The position numbers were made by a program, and so were the translations under genes. The notes below the pieces were generated by a model. That model worked only from the letters and a program-made list of their open reading frames with translations, was not told the DNA's origin and did no database searches. Positions 18,851 to 29,311 of a stretch of 64,000 nt of DNA are shown in pieces; the stretch's first letter is position 1; each line of letters begins with the position of its first letter. The DNA comes from Dromaius novaehollandiae (Eukaryota; Chordata; Aves; Casuariiformes; Dromaiidae): the NCBI RefSeq assembly GCF_036370855.1, contig NC_088117.1, forward strand, positions 2,418,001-2,482,000. The letters run 5' to 3'.

Positions 18851-20970
18851 GTTTACTCCATCCAAAATGAGGTGGTCACTATTGCATATCTTATGCAACA
18901 TGAAGTAGACCAACCATGTGCAGATGTTTTCTGCTATGTTCTCAATTACTTTCCTAATTATTCTTGAAGGAGTGCTATTATGCCTGAACACTTGTCAGCT
19001 TTTTCCAACTATATCAGCTGGTCTAACAGAAAATATTATTGTCCTCCATGGACCTTGCCTCTTTTACACACTTAGATCATCATGGCTAAAAAAAACATTA
19101 ATACCAATTATTCCTAACATTGGCTTTGTCTTTTTGAGAAGAATGGACCAGTGAGTAGATACATTCAGAGAACAAGTCAAGTAATGCTAGATCCCTTTAC
19201 GAGTGCTAATTACTAGCTCACCTTTTCTTGTGGGTTTTTGTCACATGCATTATATTTCACTTGCAGAGACTGCTGTTTACATACCAGTCACTTAAGAGAT
19301 TTGTAAGGCTTTCTTTTGCATTAGTTCATGGTCAGCTTTACATTTTACTATACTGAATAATTTAGAATCATCTTAATCAGATGATTTAAATATCTATTTG
19401 TCTTGTTTGGGATGAGTCTTTATGAATATGCTGAACACTGAAACAAATGCAGATCCCTGCTCTCCACTGTAGTTGAACATCTGCTCCTTTTCCTTGTTTC
19501 CTATCTTCTAACCAGTTAGTAACACAGAAGAAGACCATCCCTGTTATTTCAGGATTATTTAAGGGCATTCTGCAACAGACCTTATAGGAAGTGTCTTGAA
19601 AATTAAAGTGAACAAAGTATTAATTTATTTGTTGACTTCTCCAGAGGACTCAGATATTTGAGACATGACTTCTCTTTATAAATGTGATGTTGACTCTTCC
19701 CCAACAGAGCATATTAATTCTTGTGTCTCTTCATCCCTTTATTGCAATGTTTAATGGATTTACCCATTACAGAAGTAAGGCTTATTGGTCTGCAGTTCTG
19801 CAAATCACTCCAGGAGTCCTGTTTAAAAATCAGTGTCACACTTATCATGCTCCATATTCTAGCACTTAGAGAAGTTTAAGCAACAGCCTGCACACCCTGA
19901 TTCATCATTTCAATTATTTAGAAAGTTTTGAGTAGCTCTTAGTCCTGATGCTTCATCAGTGGTAATTTTATCAGTCTATCTATCTCCAAGACCTCATCAA
20001 CAGAGACTTGCATTCGAGATTCCATAGATTCCAGATTCCAATTCCATAGATTTGGCCTCCATTAGACAAAAGTTCTGCTTTGAGAACGTCTCTGATTCCT
20101 GCCATGGTGATTGCCAACTTCAGGAATGAAGGTAACATTTCTGCCGTGGCTTTGACTTCTTCCTGTGACCCTTCTATTGTTCAGTCAAGTTGTGGCCCTA
20201 ACAGTTCCCTGGGGTTTTTTGCTACTGATGTATTTATTATGTGATTTTATGCCCTTAGCAAGTTGCTCTTGAAAATCCTTCTCTGACCTGTCTTATTCTG
20301 ACTTTATGTTTCACTTGCCAGAGTTCCTGGTTTCCTCCTTTTCTTCATTCAGACAGGACTCCTAGACTTCTGAAGGATGTCTGTTTACTTTTACTGTTGT
20401 ATTCAGCCTACCACTTAACTACACCGGCATTCTTCTCTTAAAAAGACTTCCAGTAGATCATATATATTCATCTGAACCTTTAATGTGAGGTCTTCAAGCA
20501 ATTCATCCTGTCTGATTTCCTCTTTTTTAGTTGGTCATTCTAATTTTGCTTCAGCCAGCTGTTCCATTTCTATGTAGTTTTCCCTTTTAAATGACTTAGT
20601 AGTATTGTGGGTATTTGGGGTCATTTCTGCTCCTAGGAGGGTCTGACTATAACTACATGATTCGCGATAATGTTTTTTCTGCAATTACCTCTTGAACCTA
20701 AGTATGCCTTAGGACTAAATCAAACGTTACTTTTCTGCCTCACTTTACCGGCAAACTGACATGTGTAATAGCCCAGTCTTTGGTTTCCCTGTCACTCCCT
20801 GATTTAGCCTCTCTTCACAGAAGGGATCCAAGCCCTGCACCATCCCTGTGTTCTCTGTGTTGGTACCTGAGCTGGTTGTGTGCTCTGTGGGACATGTCAG
20901 AGTCCTGGTCAGGTGGCCAATATTATAGCCACCCCCAACATCTGGTTCCCCCTTTCTAAGCATGAAGTAC
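18850..20970 (-). mobile_element. Ancient CR1/L3-clade LINE ORF2 remnant, antisense (endonuclease end through reverse transcriptase)
   Basis: Read on the minus strand, this 2.1 kb stretch keeps the order of CR1-clade ORF2. At 20710-20724 it encodes FDLVL, and after a stop comes VQEVIAEK, like the C-terminal endonuclease segment DLVL...VQEV. At about 19783-19845 it encodes TLIFKQDSWSDLQNCRPI, which follows the family's reverse-transcriptase start PIFKKG...NYRPVS. Near 19340-19400 the nucleotide text resembles the FADDTK catalytic region but is badly decayed. Stops and frameshifts are everywhere, so it is inactive. Ends were estimated by similarity. This is the largest repeat in the window and fills most of the DNA upstream of the Rieske oxygenase gene. 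Confidence 0.75.
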
Positions 20971-21204
20971 CAGCTCAGAAGGGTGAGGTGGTATTTATTG
21001 ATCTAATTAATGTACCTGTCCTATTGCAGAGCCTTCTGGCGCTCCACTCTCACAAGGAAGAATTTTTTTACATGCAAGTGGAGTTCCCTTTGCTGCCACT
21101 TGTGCTCATTGCCTCTTTTGCTGTGCACCCCTGAGAGAGGCCCGGGTCCCTCTGCTCTGTAACCCCTCTGGCTAGCAGAAGACTGAAGTTAGACCCCACC
21201 GTTT

Positions 21205-21285
21205 GCCTCCCGTTCTCCAGGAAGGACAAACCCAGCTCCCTCAGCCTTTCCTCCGCACTCCGCCCCTGGACCCTCTCTGCCGAGC
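21205..21285 (-). mobile_element. Possible CR1 3'-end fragment just upstream of the Rieske gene promoter
   Basis: The plus-strand text CTCCAGGAAGGACAAACCCA, followed by GCTCCCTCAGCCTTTCCTC, resembles the antisense of a well-known CR1 3' segment (ctccagactgaacaa...ctccctcagcctttcctc). The match is short, with unclear ends. If right, it lies about 120 bases upstream of the TATA-like box. Confidence 0.4.
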
Positions 21286-21403
21286 ACCCCAGCTCGCTGG
21301 CCTCCCCCTTGCACCGAGGATGCCCAGGACGGATGCCCCTGGGCCGGGGCCCGGGGCGCGGCACCGCGGCGGGGGCGGAGCGGGGCGGCGGGGCCGGCCG
21401 GGC

Positions 21404-21410
21404 TATAAGG
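21404..21410 (+). promoter_or_regulatory. TATA-like box
   Basis: TATAAGG stands out as the only AT-rich word in a very GC-rich background. If it works as a TATA box, transcription would begin about 30 bases downstream, near 21434. That almost coincides with the first in-frame ATG at 21438 and favours the next one at 21507 as the true start. Confidence 0.5.
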
Positions 21411-21437
21411 GCGCGGGGCGGCGGGGCCGGGCGGGCC

Positions 21438-21762
21438 ATGAGCGGCGGGCGGTGGCGGTGGCGCGGAGCGGCGCTGCTGGCGGCTGCGGCGGCGGCGGCG
21501 GGGCTGATGCGCGGGGCGCTGCCCGCCGCCGCGCTGCTCTTCCTCCTCCTCCTCCTCCTCCTCCTCCTCCTGGTGCTGCTGGCGTGCGCCCGGCCGCTGG
21601 CGCTGCGGCGCGGCCCGGGGCAGGTGGGCTGCCTGCCGGCGCCTGGGCTGCGCCGCGCCCGCCGCCCCGGCGCCGTCCCGCCGCCCTACCCCAACGGCTG
21701 GTACCGCCTGCTCGACTCCCCGCAGCTGCCCCGCGGCGCCGTCCGCAGCCTCGCCCTGCTCG
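21438..21762 (+). CDS. nvd: Neverland-type oxygenase exon 1: membrane anchor and N-terminal region
   Basis: Encodes residues 1-108 and the first base of codon 109. A basic stretch, RWRWRG, and an alanine-rich run lead into a hydrophobic segment made almost wholly of leucine (about residues 33-49), encoded by a CTC repeat at 21538-21571. This suits an N-terminal membrane anchor, as in Neverland and DAF-36. After RPLALRR the conserved family segment begins (PNGWYRLLDSPQL). The donor is CTCG|GTGAGT. The start is uncertain: ATG at 21438 gives 424 residues, and the in-frame ATG at 21507 (Met24) gives 401 with the anchor right at the N-terminus. Confidence 0.88.
21538..21571 (+). repeat. CTC trinucleotide repeat coding for poly-leucine
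   Basis: About ten CTC codons in a row inside exon 1 form the core of the membrane anchor. Slippage here would lengthen or shorten the anchor without a frameshift. Confidence 0.9.
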
Positions 21763-21769
21763 GTGAGTG

Positions 21770-22130
21770 CCCCCGCCCGGGCTCCCCCCCGGCACCGCCG
21801 GGTCCCCGCCCGGGCTCCCCCCCGGGGCACCGAGGGCATCTTGCACCGGGCTCCCCGCCGGGACATCCCGGCCCGGACTCCCTGCCGGGGCACCGGTGGC
21901 GTCGCGACTCGAGCTCCTTGCCGGGGTACCGGGGCATCCCCGCCCGGGGTCCCCCAGGGGCTTCCCTGCCCAGGCTTTTCCCTGAGGCATGGGGGCATCA
22001 CTGCCCAGATTCCCTGCTGGCCTACAGGGCATCTCGCTGCCTGGGCTCCCTGCCAGGGTATCAGGGCATCGTCCCTCAAGGTCCCCACCAGGGTACAGGG
22101 CGTCTCACTGTCTGGGCTCTCCTGGGCACA
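21770..22130 (+). repeat. Degenerate minisatellite, about 35 bp unit, at the start of intron 1
   Basis: Around 10-11 imperfect copies follow the pattern GGCTCCCTGCCNGGGTACC then NGGGCATC and a short C-rich spacer. Copy starts can be followed at roughly 21778, 21811, 21847, 21874, 21910 and 21945, and then into more diverged copies to about 22130. CpG density falls from left to right, as expected if the right-hand copies have lost CpG by methylation decay while the left-hand ones are protected by the island. It begins only a few bases after the exon 1 donor. Confidence 0.8.
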
Positions 22131-22160
22131 GTTGCTGCCCACAGCTCCCCCATGTCCTGT

Positions 22161-22176
22161 GGGGGGGGGGGGGGGG
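22161..22176 (+). repeat. Run of 16 guanines
   Basis: Sixteen consecutive G residues lie in intron 1 just after the minisatellite. This is the second such run in the window and is likely unstable in length. Confidence 0.9.
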
Positions 22177-22179
22177 TCA

Positions 22180-25101
22180 GGCTGCTTCGGAGGGGTCTTG
22201 GGCTTGTCCAGGGTCCTGCAGTCTTGGCAATGAGCTGGGCTTGTGTAAGTGCCTTACTCCTCAGCAGGGTTGTTTCTGGGTTAAAAGCCCTCTGATTCAG
22301 CGGTGACCCTTCACTACTACGGAGTGGTGTTTCCTGGGTGTGTTTTCAAAATCCGTCCTCTCCTGTCAAGTTTTTTTCATCTAATGGGAACAATTCATTT
22401 CGATATTTGTGTCCTGGAGAGCCACCGCCAGTCTGTCTGTTACCCTAGAACTTTCTTGGTTGTCTGCCCAAAGCCTGGTTTCTGGGACTCAGTTCTCTGG
22501 ATCTGACTAAAATGTGCTGGTAAAAAACACTTGTAGTCACAGAATGACAATGCAGACCGCAGAGCTTGCAGGCAGTGTTTTCCTCTTATAGGAGTCAACA
22601 CCTGCAGTCCTAAAACCGTGTACGGTGCCCAGGGACAGGTGAGTGCACAGGGCTGGGGCCTTTCCTAGCATGGCACAGCTTATCGTTCACAAAGTAAGGC
22701 ATGAGGTGGCCTAGGGGAATCTCAGGCTTTGGCGTGAACATCCATTAAACAAGGATAGTGACTGCACTAAGTTCTTGCTCCCTAAGCTACTAGGTTAACA
22801 GACCTCCCTGAACAACCCTCGTCTCGAATCAATACTTGTTGGCGTTTGGGAATCTTGCCTTGTGAAGATAAGCCTTCATGGTGTGTTTCTGTAGTCTGGC
22901 CATACTTGAATCAAAAAGTTGTACCTATACTTCCCTTCTGTGATGCATCCTGAGAGCCTCGGCCTGTGAACATCCAGATTCAGCACCTTTTCAGAGATGG
23001 CTCTAGCTGCCTGTGTGTCAGGGCTTCCTCTCATGCAAAGTGGGGTAGGGCCAAGGGAGGCATGTGGTGTCCTGTCCTGTTGTGCCCTGGTACGGAAGGG
23101 GGACAGAGCTGGCCTGGGAACTCAGAAGCACACTGGGGTCTGTTCATACAGATGTGGCCACTGAGAGCAGGTCTAGGTTTGCTTTCAGGCCAGGTCGCTG
23201 ATGAACAACCGCTGTCCTCTTTGAGGCCTCTGCACTACGTGCATGCTGGCAGGGATTTCAGTATTGCAGCCCTCGCAGGTGTGCTGCTGTCTCAGAACAG
23301 CTTCTGCTGGTGCCAGGAAAGCACTTGGCATGTATTCAGTCCCTCCAGGTAGAGTGTTTATTTAGACAGTACTGTGGCATGCAACGTAGTGATAGCTAAC
23401 TTGCACAGCTGGGCAAAGAGCAGTGCCATGAACAGACCTACGGCTATTGTGCAAGTACTCGCTGTCTCTCCGTAAGTCAAAGCAAACATTTTAATAGTTT
23501 CTTGCTCAGCTAACACGGTGCTACCCTGCGGGTGGGGACGAAGAGAGAGATCCCAGAACTGAACACTGACAAATTCTGGCAGGGCAAATCTCATATTGCT
23601 TCAGCAAGCACAAGCAATCAGACCCAACCATAGAGAAAAGACAGGCTGAGTGCCAGAGCAGTACAGTCCAGCCCAGCCATGTCAGCTCCAGCTCTCTCCT
23701 TTCATTCCCTGCATGGAGCAGAACAGTCCAGTGCCTCCTTCTGCTAAACTAGAGAACTTCCATTTGCTACAAAGTTGTCAGTGTTTTGGTTCATAGTCCT
23801 TGGCCATTTCTCCCCAAGGGATGGGATTCTCTGTCAAGCTGCAATGCAGACTGCTCTTGGAGTTCAAAAGCACACCGTGGCACATAAAAGAGGGTACTCC
23901 TTTCTGCTAATGTTACCAAAACTCCCCAAAATGTGTAAGTCCATAGTGTCTCCTCTAGATGCCCCTCACCAAATGTGGCCCATGACAGAAGCCTCACTTC
24001 TCGGGTGAAGGGGTGAGAATGGGCTTCTCTTCAAACGCAGCGGGCTGTGCTCTGCTCTGTGTGCAGCCCGCCTTTAGCAGAGGAACAGTGTAAATCTTTA
24101 AACATTTGTGTGGCAACACCTATTATGCCAGAGCTGAAACAGGCTCCAAGAGCTTGCACACCAGGGCTGAGGGTTACGGCCACAAGATTTTAGAGGTGAG
24201 TGGGCAAAACTGTGCTGCCCACTGCCCGGAGAAAGGAAATGGCCTCAGCACAGATGAGTTTCTGCTCTCCAGCAGCCTCCCTGGGAAGCGGGGTGGCTAC
24301 CCAGCTCTGCGGTGTGCTGACATGCTGCAGGAACCTCTGGCATGAAGGGCCCATGGCATGACCGATCGCTGCAATGGGATGTGTTTTAAACGAGTACCGT
24401 GAATCGATGGCCACCAAACGCAAAGCCTTTGCTGCAGCATCTGCCGCGGCCCAGCAGGGACTCTCTGCCATCAGCAAATACCTCCTGCCTCCAATCTGCT
24501 TGGAAAGAACCTCCTGTCTGGGAATGTCTCCCCAGACCCTGCACGGTGTCTTTTCTCATACTCAACTCTGGGCACTAGCAGGCTGGCTCTGGCAGCAGCC
24601 TAGTGCCATCTCGTGGCTGAACAACTTATCTAGAATAAGCCTATTTCTGTCCTGCAGCTGTCCTTCCTCTAGAAACCTCTAATAATAACTTTTAACAGTG
24701 TATTTCCCCCCAGGATCCAGGATACTTCTGGATATCTTTGCACAGGCAGATGCATGCAAAATAGTAGAACAGTTTGTTAAACTCGCCTGTCAGGCTGCTG
24801 TCGGCTGATTGCACAGTCTTTTTGCAAATTGTCGTACTAAGATATCAGCTGGGTTTGGGTCTGCTGATGACCCAAGGCAGCACAGCTAGGGAAATCCAAC
24901 AGAACTGGAACTACTAGGATAAAAAAAGAAAAAATATATATTATTTCTTCTTCTGGGAACTTTTGCATGGCCCTGCTCTTACTTGTCTCTGCTGCCTGTT
25001 CGGAAGAGTCTGAGCAATATGTGTCTTACCTGACTGCCTCATGTGGGAATGTTGTTTTCACAGATGATCTTACAACCTCATATTTCTGCCTTAACGTTCA
25101 G
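22180..25101 (+). other. nvd: Remainder of Neverland intron 1
   Basis: Intronic DNA between the minisatellite and exon 2. Exon 1 joins exon 2 directly to give [12 protein letters not shown], so no further coding exon is needed here. The only element I single out is a CTCF-like motif at 24601. Confidence 0.8.
24601..24619 (-). promoter_or_regulatory. Candidate CTCF binding motif
   Basis: The minus strand reads CAGCCACGAGATGGCACTA. Its core CCACGAGATGGCAC differs from the CTCF core CCASYAGRKGGCA at one position. It lies 480 bases upstream of exon 2, between the GRIN1 and ZNF618 promoters. Motif only; occupancy is unknown. Confidence 0.4.
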
Positions 25102-25290
25102 GAGAACAGCTTGTCGCATTTCGCACCCAGGATGGACAGGCGTATGTGGTCGACGCTTACTGCCCTCACCTTGGTGCTAATCTTGCTATGGGTGGTCGTG
25201 TCATTGGCAATTGCATCGAATGTCCATTTCATGGATGGCAGTTTCGAGGAGAAGATGGAAAATGCACCAGTATCCCATATGCTGAAAAAG
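25102..25290 (+). CDS. nvd: Neverland-type oxygenase exon 2: Rieske [2Fe-2S] domain
   Basis: Encodes residues 109-171 and one base of codon 172. It carries the full Rieske signature. [17 protein letters not shown] supplies Cys129 and His131, and [19 protein letters not shown] supplies Cys149 and His152 (C-x-H, 17 residues, C-x2-H). The segment [10 protein letters not shown] is diagnostic of the Neverland/DAF-36 branch. The acceptor follows a pyrimidine-rich tract (GTTCAG|GAGAAC) and the donor is AAAAG|GTGAAC. The spliced codon 109 reads GGA, which restores the family sequence [10 protein letters not shown]. Other frames here are open but meaningless. Confidence 0.96.
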
Positions 25291-27555
25291 GTGAACCCTC
25301 CCCAAATCTGCAGAAAGCATCCACAGTAATGGCCGTGCCCAGTATGTCCTCACAAAAAGCTACTCTACTATGGAAATGTAGTTTTTATAGTAACTCACCC
25401 TCCCTACTCTTCCCCTATTTCATGCAGTGCCCTAACTCCCCTCTTGAGTTGCCTGTGTCCTTGTGTACTTTCCAGTGCACTTTCATATGTTAGGTGATAA
25501 CTAGGACTTTAATCTGGTTAAATAACTACCCTTTTCAATGTTGATAGCCCTGCAATTCCTGTATTTAGCAAGCAGTGTATCATCAAAAGAACATTTTTAA
25601 CTCTGAATTATGTATTTCACCACAAGCCATGGAAACAAAAAGCATCTGAGTGATGGATCCTGAGGAACTATTGGGTTTCAGAATTTATTCTGTACTCTGC
25701 AGTAATAGTCCATACGTGTCAGTGCTTGAATCTGTCACCTTAACATGACAGAACAGTCTCTAAATGGCAATTTTTTTCTCCTTTTTAGGTTTAAAGAAGT
25801 TTTTTAGTTAGAATCTAGGAAAGCTCTTCAAACACACCTACCTTTTGAATGCACTCTGCATTGTGTAGGAAGAATATCTTACATAAAGTTCATATGTAAG
25901 AATTACTTTATCTTGTTTCCTTAATCAATTTAAAGCACCAATTTGAAATGCAGCTGAAATCAGCAAGCAGATTTAAAATACTTTGAATTTTGCTTTGGCT
26001 TGTGCTTCTTAAATATTTTCCTAAAGAAGTTCAACTTTCCGTGATTGGGATAGCAATGAAAATATCAATTAGCAGCAAAACTCAGTCTTTCTGCCAAACA
26101 GACCATTTTTCTCAAAGCAGAAGAAACATTTTATCCATATGTGATAATATGAGCAATTTATAGATCTCACCAAGCAACAATTCCTATTTTTTTATTTTGT
26201 CAAAAAAGATTAATACTGTATTTTTTCTGTTCATATTCACTCAGGAGCTGCGTTTGAATGAAAATTTGATTCCAAGTAATGAGCAAAGAGTGTTTCATTA
26301 TAAAATGACAAAGAATATTCCAGTCATAGGCAAACGCTTGCCAAAATGCATTGTTCTGCTTGAAACGGCTTTATTAAAAGACATGGTTATCTGCTGTTAT
26401 TAAGAGTGCAAAACTGCAAACAGCTGCCCTGCTCCCGTTCCAGCCCAAATGGGTCAGGTTGATTTAAACAGATTAAAAAGCCATCTGTGTTCATGCAGGT
26501 CACTTTGGGAGCGAGCTACGTCAGCGCACTGGGATGGGCAGCCCTGCTGCCAGGCCTGGGGGCAGCCCCGGGCACCGGCGTTACCTGCCGCGGGTGCCAG
26601 CCCGTGCCTCGGGCGTGGCAGGGTGCGGAGAGGGGCAGTGTCTGCGGTCCAAAATGCTGAGGGTGCCCGGGGCCGGCAGAGGCAGCACTGGGCTTTCAGG
26701 AGGCCTCCAGCCAGGCAGGAGGGTCACAGAGCCTAATATGGCACTGGATGTCAGCAAGCAAACAAAGCCCTCTTTAAAAGCGATGAATCCCCCCTGCCAC
26801 GATCACCAGATTTTCAGTTAGAAATAGTAGCGGCGATCTCCTGCCTCATTTGGTATTCGCGGATTGAAAAAGAAACATAAGCTCTCCTGTTATTTCACCT
26901 CCCAAGTGATTTTATAATTCTGAATAATAAGGAAGCACTAGTCTCTCTGTGCTTGCTTGCAAATTGAGAAAAAAAAGAAGTAATTAAGGCAAAAGATTTC
27001 CATCCAGTAAGAAGCTAAGTGTTCTGACACTTTGGTAAATGTAAATAGGAAAATACATTTCACTGGAAAAGTTGCAGATATATTCTTAAAGGAACAGATG
27101 ATACTATAATATTAAAACAGAGAATGACTTGAACTCATGAGTTAAAGACAGCTTTTACTGTCAATATACCTATAACTAAAAACATTGCCTTTTAACTTAC
27201 GAAGCTTGAGGAGGGTTCATTGATGCAGAATGTGTTTGCTTATTTGAATGGTTTTAAGAGTAGTAGAAGTAGCCTATAGAGAAAATAGCCATACTTTCAG
27301 CTTATTCCTTAGAAGACTTATTCAAAATACTAAATTGAAATAAAACTGATGCAAGGGAACAATCTTCTATGAGCCTCAGGCTCATATGCTGAGCATCAGT
27401 ATGCTGAAAGGTTACAAACTCCCCTAGAGAGCCTGTGTCACATTAATATCACCCGTACAGATGAGCTCTTAGCTGCAGTTCAGGACAAGGTGATGTTTAA
27501 CCAGTGTCAGCTTGGGAAACACCTCTTTTAACCAATGGCTTGCTTTCTTCTGCAG
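25291..27555 (+). other. nvd: Neverland intron 2
   Basis: Mostly AT-rich intronic sequence, with a local GC- and CpG-rich patch at about 26500-26740. I found no exon signature in that patch, and exon 2 joins exon 3 in phase without it. Confidence 0.8.
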
Positions 27556-27734
27556 TGCCAGATTTTGCAAAGGTTCGGACCTGGCCCTCCTGTGAAGTGA
27601 ACGGGATGCTGCTGGTCTGGTATCACTGTGATGGGGTCAGTCCGACATGGGCTGTCCCCGAGCAGCAGGAGATCACCACGAAAGAGTGGGTGTTTCGTGG
27701 GCAAACAGAGCATTTCATCAATGCCCACATCCAG
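27556..27734 (+). CDS. nvd: Neverland-type oxygenase exon 3: start of catalytic domain
   Basis: Encodes residues 172-231. It begins [17 protein letters not shown] and continues LLVWYHCDG, typical of the part after the Rieske domain where W and R residues are conserved, and ends [14 protein letters not shown]. The acceptor is CTTCTGCAG|TGCCAG and the donor CCAG|GTAGGG, phase 0. The first two bases complete codon 172 as GTG (Val). Confidence 0.96.
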
Positions 27735-29185
27735 GTAGGGGAGCTTGGCAGGGTCTGGTGCCTCCGTGTGTGACTTGGACACTGAGAAATGATGTCCTAG
27801 GCAAGGTGCAAGAGGGCTCAGCTGTGATTCATGAGCCTGTGGTTTAGGGTAACTTGCACCTCTTTCCTTTTCCTTCTTAAAAACGTCTTCCACGGTTAAG
27901 CAGAGAGGATTTGGCAGCACCGTGGAGACATGTGGCCATGTCCATGTCTGGTGTCATCTTGTATAGCCCAATTCAGGCACAACTCTACCAGTTACCCGGT
28001 GCTCTGGCTGTGCCCAGTGCCACCAGGTAGTCCCAGTACTGCCAGCAGAGTTTAGAGAGAGAATTATGTCACTGTGATACATACAGAGAATACAGCGTAT
28101 GTTCTCCAAACACAGAACACGTACTTCTTGAATAAAGAACAGATGTTCTGTGTATTTAAAGTGAATTTGTCAATTTACTTTGACTTAAAATTGATTTAAT
28201 TTTTTAAAAAAAAGATTCTCTAAGAATTGCAGTCAGGAGGCTTTTCAACTGAATAATAGGCGTGGAAGATCATGATTATTTTGCTGTTAATCTTCATAAT
28301 CATCATTATATGCTAGCAAATGTGCCACGTAGAGCTACCCTTCTCCAAAAGGCCTATTGCTTCCATTGGCTCTCAGTGAAAATGGGGCTGGAAATGTGAA
28401 AATGTTTTTTTGCTGTACCTGGTCTGCTTGCTAAACCACTGTAAAGGTAGGTGGATTAGAAAGAAGTGAAGAAGGTGCAAGAGACATAGGAGATATAGCT
28501 TTGGGATTGAGCAGAAGTGTGAGAAGTGGGGAGAGCAGGAGAGACTGATAGGATAGTAAAAGTTATTTCAGTGCAAACCATCATGCACATCATGGCTTCC
28601 ATTCTGGGGCCATTCTCTGCTGCTTGCCAAGATGGTAAGAGACTGGCATATTTGAGTAAAGAAAGCAGTTAAAACTTCTTAAGAAGTGACATAATGGGGG
28701 CAGGCTGGTGTGGTTGAAAGGTTCCAGCTGGTTTAAAAATATGTGAAAGCCAATCTAGGAGCACAATCACAGACGTGCTTTATTCCTTACAACGCTATTG
28801 TTACAGGGCCAGATATAAGGACTTGTTTGAGTACCCTGCTTCTGTGATTGCAAATGTTAACATGGTTAGATTACTTTGAGCTTAAAATCAACCCTGAATT
28901 TTCTGTTACACACGTTTAAATTATTCTCATGCACTAGTTAAAAAACTGGTCCCAAGTCAGTGTGTGCTAAGAGGCCCCTTCCTTCACTCACTTGCCTGCT
29001 TCATCCTCTTGCTACGTCTTGTACCTGAGAGCATCTGTGCTGTGGTTGGAGCAATGTGCCCTGATCTGTATTGCAATAACACTATCTGATGTTATTGCAA
29101 TACCGTTATTAAATATGTCAGAAAATATAGGCAGCTTGTATCCAAGTCAGCTATCAGACAACTGCAAATTGTTCCCCAATGGCAG
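27735..29185 (+). other. nvd: Neverland intron 3
   Basis: AT-rich intron with no exon needed between HIQ and EIPENAAD. It contains the perfect inverted repeat at 29068-29103. Confidence 0.8.
29068..29103. repeat. Perfect 14 bp inverted repeat with an 8 bp loop
   Basis: The arm GTATTGCAATAACA (29068-29081) and its exact reverse complement (29090-29103) flank CTATCTGA. Each arm contains ATTGCAAT, a C/EBP-like palindrome. It lies 82 bases upstream of the exon 4 acceptor, so in RNA it would form a hairpin near the 3' splice site. Confidence 0.9.
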
Positions 29186-29311
29186 GAAATCCCTGAGAAT
29201 GCAGCTGACACAGCTCATCTGACTTTTCTCCATGGACCAGCTATTCTGAGTGGAACTGATCTGAGATATACAAGGTCCAAGCTGTGGGATTTTATGAAGC
29301 ATATCTGGAAG
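29186..29311 (+). CDS. nvd: Neverland-type oxygenase exon 4: mononuclear iron motif
   Basis: Encodes residues 232-273 and carries the catalytic iron motif of Rieske oxygenases. [19 protein letters not shown] gives Asp239, His242 and His247 in the D-x2-H-x4-H spacing. The rest, [20 protein letters not shown], is the conserved follow-on. The acceptor is CCCCAATGGCAG|GAAATC with a weak pyrimidine tract, and the donor is GGAAG|GTAAAA. Both ends are phase 0. A stop in another frame (HLTFLH overlaps CATCTGACTTT) cuts the longer open frames, which makes this exon easy to miss. Confidence 0.95.

Larger units (their letters stand above)
21250..21960. promoter_or_regulatory. CpG island over the Rieske gene first exon
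   Basis: A sharp rise in GC and CpG content begins near 21250, covers exon 1, and fades through the minisatellite at the start of intron 1. Sp1-like GGGGCGG words are abundant just upstream of the start codon. Limits were judged by eye. Confidence 0.8.

Noticed and set aside
21189-22142. 317-codon minus-strand open frame opposite Neverland exon 1
   Set aside because: Kept open by GC-rich sequence and the minisatellite; rich in Gly, Arg, Ala and Pro, with no family similarity.
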